NCBI RefSeq assembly: GCF_003015145.1
Contig: NZ_CP027845.1
Location: 1 to 64,000 of the forward strand
Direction: 5' to 3'
Length of the DNA: 64,000 nt
Source of the DNA: Candidatus Phycorickettsia trachydisci
GTDB taxonomy: Bacteria > Pseudomonadota > Alphaproteobacteria > Rickettsiales > Rickettsiaceae
Part shown: positions 19,001 to 28,000 of the stretch, piece after piece
Layout: every line of letters begins with the position of its first letter
Position numbering within the stretch: the stretch's first letter is position 1
Program-made: the position numbers and the translations under genes
The notes under the pieces: generated by a model
The model's database searches: none
The model's input: the letters and a program-made list of their open reading frames with translations, nothing else
What the model was told of the DNA's origin: nothing

Positions 19001-22000
19001 AGAAAATTCCCCCTTTTTTGACTTAGCAGCTGAATTGTTGATAAATTCAGTAGATGATTATATTAATGAGAAGGAATGGAAACCAATTTATGATGAACAT
19101 AATTTAACTTATATGCCTCCTTCTTACTCTACTTATACTTCGCCAACAAGGTATAAAAAGGGTTTAACAAAAGCCCTTGAAGTTCTATCTAGGGCTGGCG
19201 CTATTGATACACTGCAACCTGGACTACCACCAGAAGTCTTCAAAAATTTAGTAAATCACAAGATGTCAGATCGTGAATTTGACGAGATTAAGCCCAGCTA
19301 CGTTCAGTCTAAAGATGCACTCGTAATACAAAATGATCGTGTTATAGATGCATTAAACAAAGGCTCCTCCACTGTTGCTAAAGAAGCTATGGCAGATTTT
19401 GAGAAATCCTTAGATCATAGTCCAGGATTAAGGCTTGCTCTAGAAAGAAACCCAACTGCATTATCTAATTTGGCTGACATAGCGATTAATCAACCATTAG
19501 ATCATCCAAATTTAACGAAAGTGTTAGGTAGGATTGCTATTGAGTCTTTAGATCAAAGGACGAATTCAGGTGAACAAAATATAACTAGAGCTTTAGAAAA
19601 CAACCCAGCTTTAGCCAAATGTATGCAGTTTGTAGATGCTGTGAAGGCAGAATATACGGAACGTAAAGGTTTAGAAGAAAAGATTGATATAGCTAAAAAT
19701 TATATTAAGCAAAATAGTGAAAAAATATCACAGGCTCTTAAACCAAAAGAACGACAAATTGATCCAACTCAAGATAGATCGGGTAAAACCCCTCAAGAGC
19801 TACAAATAGAAGGACAAAGAACACAACCTAACGCACAATCTTCAGATGGACCAGCTCAAACAAATACACCTGAGCAGACATCTCAAAATACTCCTCAGCC
19901 AACCGTGGATAAACGGCCGCCAATTTTTAACGTATTGGGTAAGAGAAAATCCAAAGGTATGAATGTAACCGATCTGCCTAACCCTATAAACATTAGATCA
20001 ACTCCTAAATCTTTTGAGCAAAAAAGCACTTTTGAGATGCGCGAAGATATCCTAAGCGATATAAGAACTCCTGGAAGAGATAATGAAGTTACAACTTCAA
20101 AAATTCAAACATACTACGAAGAGTTAAATAAGCAAAATAAAGTAGCAGAAAGACCATTAGCTCATGAATTTGCTCGGACAAATGATGCGGAAGAGTTACG
20201 TCAGGCAGCTAGGGGGCTCGGTAATGAAATACATGCTAGGGATGACAAAGGAAACAGTCTTCTTCACATTATGATCCAAGAAGGAAATCTTCGAGGCGCC
20301 GAAAATTTATTATCCTCCGTTACTCCCATAAACAGAGCGCGACTTTTAGAGGGTATAAATGTAGAAGGACATACTCCTGCAGACGTCGCAATCAACTCTT
20401 ATAAAGAGTCAACAGCTTCTAAGTCTCGAATGAAATTCATTAATGAAAGTAAAGAATCAACGGAGCAAAAGAAATTAATTAAAACCCTCGGGCTATTATA
20501 TGATTTTGGAGCTATAGATACTATGAGAGACTACTTACCTGAAAGAGTCTTAAAAAAATTAGCAGATCATAAGATGCCAGATGCAGAATTTGCACAGATT
20601 AAACCTAGTGCTGTTGATAATAAAACAAAACTTGTAATGGCAAACGAGCTCGTGATGCGTAGTTTAGTGGAAGGCAATGAAGTAGACGAAAAAGCTCTGG
20701 GAGATTTTGTAAGCTCCTTAAGACATAGTCCAGGATTAAGACGTAGATTAGAACAAAATCCAGTTGTATTATCGAATTTAGTAGATCAATCTACTATTCA
20801 CCCAGATTTACCAGAAGTACTAGGCACAATTGCTCTTGAGTCTTTAGATCAAAGAACGATGCCCAATCAGCAAAGCATAAATAGAGCTTTAGAAAATAAC
20901 GAAGGCTTAGCTAGATGTATGGATTTTGCGTATAACACACAAGCACAAGAGAATTATATCAATGATAATAATAGGAAAGAATTAGAACAAAAGCTTCACT
21001 TAGTACAAACTTACTTCAATCCTGATATTGGAGATATATCAAAAGCAATACAAGAGCCTAAACCAGAACTTACCCAACAAGCTTCAGTTGAAATAGACAA
21101 AGAGATTAGACAACCTGTTACTGAGCTAAATCAAATCGACAAACCTACTGATCCAAAGCATTCACCACAAGAACACACACAAGCTGTTCAACAATTCTTG
21201 CAAACGGGTAAAGAGTTTATACACGCCATTGGTCAAGCTCCTCAAGAAATTAAATGGAGAGATATTGGACCAGGAAAACAAGAATTTAGATTTACTGTTG
21301 ATGGTCAGAAAGAAGATAGAATTACTGCAAGCCTTGTCAAATACAAAGATGGAGGGGTATGTAGGCGTCTTGAAATTCCTGATACCATGGAATATAAGGG
21401 TGAGGTTAGCATGTCATTTGCCGTAAGGTATGATGGTAATGAAATGGTTCCTGATGCACCAGACGTACCTCGTTTGAACGTAAAGTTTGAAGGAGGAAAA
21501 AAAGTAGGATGTGAAATTACAGGTCGCTTTGAGCAAATCTTTGATAAAGGCAAAGATGATGAGCCGTTATATGCCATTAGAGATGGTAAAAAAGTTTATT
21601 TTGGAATGACATGTGGTGATTATAGAGCTCTGCAGGCAGAAATAAGTCAAAATCGCTCACAAGGTCTTGCTGGTGATAAAATTGAAAAATCTCAGCCCGC
21701 ATTAGCATTAGATGGGGTAAACATTGGTCCAAATCGCCAAAAGCAGCAAGAGATATACAGACCACAACCATCTCCTACAAAGCCACAACGCACGTTAGAA
21801 GATATAGAGGGTACTGCACTTAGTGCTGCCGCCAAAATGTTTGACAAAGCCGAAAAAGCTGTTGCACAAAAAGAGGGCCAAGATGCAGCACTCAATGCAG
21901 CTGCAAAAATGTTTGACACAGCTGAAAAGGAGATTGCATCGAAACCTCAAACAATTCAATCACCTGAAGATATAGCAAAACTGCTAAAAGAAGCAGAGCA

Positions 22001-25000
22001 ATCATTAGGATCAATGGAACGAGACATTACCAATCTAAAAAAGAAGCGTCAAAGTGTTTTAGATATTTTTGATGATAAACTTAATCAAGAAGCATCGCCT
22101 CAACAAAGAAAAGAAGATGAAAAGGCTTATACTCCAGTCAAAGAAGATGAGCTTAAGATGATAAAAGCAGATACGCAATATGATATATTTAAAACTCGCC
22201 TAGCAGGTTTAGAGGATAGAATTAACAACCCCCAGAATTATGGAACTGAAAATGCAAAAGATTTAAAAGAAAGTTTTCAAAACTTTCAAAACGATATCGG
22301 AGAGATAAAAAAAGAATTTCAGGTATTAAGCCAAGATTATGACGCTACCATACAAAATGAGACTCCCAGAGCTAAAGAGCAGCCTAAAATTGAAACTGAA
22401 GATCCTAAAGTAGAAACGCCCCCACAATCAGGACCTTCAGAACAAGCTATAGTTCCAACTCAAAGTACCAAAAAATTCATTGAACAAGGTAGCTTGGGAC
22501 AGGTTAGTGGATTAGAGATGGAAGTAATCAAGGCGATACTTGAAGGTAAAGAAATTGACAGATTACGTTCAAGCTGGATTAAAAAAGCAGCTAAAGACAT
22601 AGAAGGTCCACAAGAAGAAAGAAGAGCGGGTGCTGTAGAGAAAGTTGATAGTGCTATTAGAAAATTTGAAAGTATCGCTCCAACCTTAATAGCTAAAGAC
22701 AGAGAAGACGCTTCCAAACAAGATATTAGTCAATCCGCAGGAGAAGAGCAAAGGAGAGTTCTTGAAGAAAGAGCCTTAAGAGGAATCATAGATGGTAGAC
22801 GCACCTCAGATGAAAGTAGGATGCAAGATTTAGCAGCTAAAATGAAATTAGAAGAAATAGCAGCTAAGCAACCACAACCGCCAACAATACAGATACCGCC
22901 ACAACCACTATTAGCCATAGAAGACGACCCTGCTCGTAGGACTAAGGCAGAGGATATCACGCCACCACCTCCTTCACGAAGACAGGCTGAAGAAGGGGCC
23001 ACAGTTGATTCATCTCTATCGCCTGATATAAAACCTTCGCAAGAAATAGACCTCAATAAGTCTAACGATCCCGCTCGTAGGACTAATGCAGAGGATATCA
23101 AGCCACCACCTCCTTCAGGAAGACAAGCAGAAGAGGGGGCCACAGTTGATTCATCTCTATCGCCTGATATAAAACCTTCGCAAGAAATAGACCTCAATAA
23201 GTCTAACGATCCCGCTCGTAGGACTAATGCAGAGGATATCAAGCCACCACCTCCTTCAGGAAGACAAGCAGAAGAGGGGGCCACAGTTGATTCATCTCTA
23301 TCGCCTGATATAAAACCTTCGCAAGAAATAGACCTCAATAAGTCTAACGATCCCGCTCGTAGGACTAAGGCAGAGGATATCAAGCCACCACCTCCTTCAG
23401 GAAGACAAGCAGAAGAGGGGGGCATAGTTGATTCATCTCTATCGCCTGATATAAAACCTTCACAAGAAATAGATCAAGATAAGGCGGTAGATCTCTCTAA
23501 TTCTGAGCAAGCAAAATCTGTAACAACTCAACAATCAGTACAAAATACCTCCGCTGACAAAAAAGAAAATCAAGCAGCAAAGATTGCAGAAGATAATGCC
23601 ATAGAACGTACTTCTAAAGAAGGAGCTGCGGCTATGGCTGCTGCTGCTGGGCTTGCAACAAATGTTGTAGCCACAGCAATTAGCTCTGCTACCCAAAACG
23701 TAAGTAAAAAAATCGCTAAGGAAAAAGTAGCAAATTTTGCCGCACCTCCATCTCAAGCTCAGACAATACCTCAAGAACCTCAAGCAGTTGCTGTATCAAA
23801 TAATCAGCAGATTGAAGAGGATAAAAAAGCAAAAGAAAATTATATAGCAACTCTTGAAAATCGACGTGATGAGGCTCGAGAGTATTTAAAAGATATAAGT
23901 CCAGCTGTTGAAAATTTACAAAAAGGTCTAGAAGATTTAACGGAAAAAACTACCCAACTTAAATCTAATCATCCTATTCAACGAGACTTACCAAAACATC
24001 AAGAAAAATTCAATGAAGTACAAAATTTTCGTCAAGAGGTTGCAAATGGTCTAGCTGTTCTCGAAGAAGAAATCAAAAGAGTTAATCAATCAGATGCTAC
24101 TGTACCAGATGAGCAAGAGCGTAGACAATTTGGAGCCCCCGTGAGAAGTTCCGAGGAAGATTTAAAATTAATTAACACTCTCTCTGATTCTATACAAAAA
24201 TCTAATGAAGCTGGACAAAAAACTTTGGATAAAAAAGAACTTGAGAGGTTAAGGAAAACTGCAGCAAGGTTAGCTAAAATTCAACAAGGATTAAAGCAAC
24301 AGCAAGATCAATTAAAAAGGTCAATTGAAAAAAGAAATGCAGCAACTACTATACAATCTGCATATCGTGGAATGAAGGGTAGAGAAGTTGCTAGAGAAGA
24401 AAAAGGAAAAGCAGATTATCTTGTCGCAATTCAAACTCGCAAGAATGAATCTCAAACATATTTAGATACTATTAATCCAGCTATTGAACAAACCTCTAAG
24501 GCTCTTGAAAAGTTAAAAGAGGATGCGAGTAAGCTCAAAAAACTCGAAGAAGTCGAAGGCTTTAAGGACAAAGCCAAGGATAGTCAAGATAAATACCAAG
24601 AACATAGCAACAATTTTAGAAACATACAGGGTGATCGTAATGAGATTCAGGATAGGCTAAATCAGCTGGATGAAGAAATGGTGAGAATGGAAAAACCTGG
24701 GGAAGTCATACCAAAAACTGAAGAGAGGCCAAAATATACAAATCCAATAAGAGATGTTGGGACTGCCATAGAAGTAATTAATAAATTTTCTGATTCAATC
24801 AAACAAACTAATTTAGAAGTAAACAATACCTTACGGGAGTATAATCAAGTTCAAAAAGCTCAAAAACAAGAAGCAGCTAGAATAGCAGAAATGGATAGGG
24901 GGCAATACATTAAGGCTCTTGAATCAAGAATATCTGAAGGTAAGTCTTATCTAAATAGTCTTGGAGAAGTGGGAGAAAGTCTTGAAGAATTGAAAAACAC

Positions 25001-28000
25001 CGTAAAGCCTTTAAGAGAAGATCATCCTGCTAAACAAGATTATGCAAAAATCTCTAATGAGTTTGAAAATCGTAATACAGAAGTAGAAGATAGATTACAA
25101 GAATTAAGGAATGAGCTAAAAAGAGTTCAAAACAAACTTTCTCCTATGCCCAGCCAAGATGAAAGGAAAGCTTTGGAATCTCCTTTAAAAATTAACGAAG
25201 ATGACATAAATAAACTAAAAGATTCAATAGCATCTTCTAAAAAGATGGGCCTTGATGCTCAACTTGAAACTGTTCAAGCAATCACGCCGCCACCACAACC
25301 AGAAAAAGCTATAACCACTCCCTTACCTCCAATGGCTCGTATTTTAGAAGAAATCCAGCAAGATCAACGAGAGAGTGTAGCATTAGCTTCTCAAGCACCA
25401 GTTGTACAACAAAAAGATGAAGAAATTTTAAAGACCCTAGAAGAAGCTAGGAGGGCAGTACAAAATATTGGTCAAGCCATACAAGATATCAATTCAAGAT
25501 TTACGGGCATGATGGATACTCTTGATGCAAGAGACAAGCAAGAAAAAGTTGATAGACCAGGGGATGGAGTAATCAGAATAGACATTAAAGAGGCTCAAAA
25601 TAAAGTCACTAAGGTCACTAAGAGGTATGATGAACTTAATAAACGGCTTGAAAATTTAGCGCAAGGTCTAGATTCTGAGGTATATGGTGATAAATATGGA
25701 AAACCCACGGAGGAGAAATTGAAAAGTATTATAAAAGAGGCAAAAGAGACAAATCAATCCATTCAGACAGTAAGAGATGAACATGCTATAACTCTAAATA
25801 ATGAAATATTTAAACAATCTCCATCTGCAGAACAAAAAGCCGATGCACCTGAGCAGATAGTAAAACAAGAGACAGAGGCTCAGAAACCTAAACCAGAATT
25901 ATCCTCTCAAACTCCGTTAGAAGAATCTCCATTACAAAATGAAGCAACTTCGCAAAATATTGGAAAATCGTCATTTTTACAACAACGCGAAAATCTCACG
26001 CTATCAAATAACGTAGAAGCCTTTGGAGAAAATTCTCTCAAGGGTGTAACTGTAGCAAGGTCTGGAAGCACTAGCCTTAAAGTAGAACAAACCTCTGTAT
26101 CTTCAAGTGCAGATGTAGGGACTACATCGAACACTACCCAAGCAATGGCAGAGATTCAGACACCTGAAATTAGGACTACAGCTCCTGATTTAAGAAGAGG
26201 AGATGATACAACTCAAAAAACTGATAGCTTAGTACCAACAAACACCGATATGAGTAACGCACTTACAATAAACGTTGGATCATCAACTCCAAGCCAAACA
26301 CCAGAAATAGCACCACCAGCTCCAACAAAAGCCACAGTTTCTATCGGGGGCCTTAATGTAATTGATAGTTCTAAATATGTAAAACCTGAAGTTACTACTC
26401 CTCTAACCGAAACAGCAGAACCGATCACGCCAAAACAAAGCGAAGCTGACAAACTCATAGAAAAAATAGAAGGTGATCTGAGGAAGATGCGTGATGCAAC
26501 AAGCTCAGCTGGAGCAAAAAAAACAGGACTTATGGAAAACTTCGTAGAAGCTAGAAAACTAGGTGCTCCAAATCTTCCAACGGAAGAATCGCTTCAAAAA
26601 CTAGGCAAAGATACATTAGATAGATTAGAAAAAGATTATAAAGAATTTGAAGAAAGGTTAGCAAAATTTAGAGAAGATAAAGAAAATCAGCAGGAAAGTT
26701 TAAACAAGTTGTCTAATGAGGTAGCCGCTAAAAATGGGCAAGAAATAGGATTGCTAAATAGTGTCACTACAAATATAGATAAACAAAATGCAGAATTAGA
26801 AAAAGCAATTCAGGTTGAAAGGCCAAAATTAGCAACGACTGAGCAATATGCTCAAGCACAAAAAAGTATTGATGACATACAACAAGAAGTTAGTAGACTA
26901 AGGACAAAAATACAAGATATAAGTCAAAAGGATTTAGAAGAATTAGCTATAAATTCAACACTTATGCCTAAGGAGCTCAAGAACAGGTTACAAGGAACAT
27001 CTTTGACAGGTGATAACATAGGAGAAATATTAAATAAAGAAGTTAACAAACTTGAGGAAAAAATAGAAAAAACAAGAGAAACTTTAAATTCACCAGATTC
27101 TAAACGATATATTAAAACTAACGATATCTTAAGCATACCAGGTAGTTTAAGAAATGACCTAAAAGGTATTAATAATAATTTGACGGACATTAATCAAAGT
27201 ATACAAAAATTACCAAAACTAAAAGTCAAAACTACAGCACCGGAAGTAGTTAAAGAATCTGATGTACCCCCATCAGCTCCTCTGGTCGCAAGAGCGGCAG
27301 AACCGGATACTAACTCTTTGCCTTTACATCCATTACCCACAAATACTAAGGAACAAAGCGCTCCTAACCCTGTTGAACAAAATATTTCTCTAACACCGCT
27401 ACCACCTCTGGAAATAAAAAGATCAGAGCCTCCGAAGCCTGAACCAATGAAGGAGGAATTAACAACATTGTTTAATCAAGCTAATGAACTTCTCAAAAAA
27501 CAAGATGATGCTAATAAACAATTTTCTAATAAAGTGAATGAAATCGAACTAAAAATTGAGGCACTAGAAGGCGCCGATCCTGATAAAGCAAGTAAGGCCT
27601 ATAGTCAACTTAATGAAATACAAAAGAGAGAAGGTCTAGTTTCGTTTAAAGAGTTAGAAAAAATAGAAAAAGACGTAAACTTAAAAGACGAAGAAAGGAA
27701 AAAAGCTTTGGGGGGATTCGTGCGATCTGTAGAAGAATCTATAAAGACTACTACCAGCAAGAATCAAGAATTAGAGGAATTTTCTAAAAATATGGAGACA
27801 ACCTCCTTAACAAAAACCCTAGAACAAAACTTAGATATCAACACTCAAACTCAACCTATACAAAACCAAACTCCAGTATCTTCGCCTGAACCTGTAACAA
27901 GAACTGCAGATCTACCTCAGTCACAAAGAGAAGAAGTAGCCACAGAACAGTTTCGGAGTGTATTGCAACAAATAACAGAAAGACCAACGAAAGAAGATCA

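Noticed and set aside
22730-23425. 231-residue minus-strand reading frame with four repeated units
   Set aside because: It is the mirror of the 141-bp tandem repeats in the giant plus-strand gene; the repeat keeps the antisense frame open. Its composition (Ser/Leu/Gly-rich) is not protein-like in context.
22923-23486. CRISPR-like regular repeats
   Set aside because: Units are contiguous, in frame and coding, with no unique spacers; likewise for the 24-bp repeats at 28110-28205.
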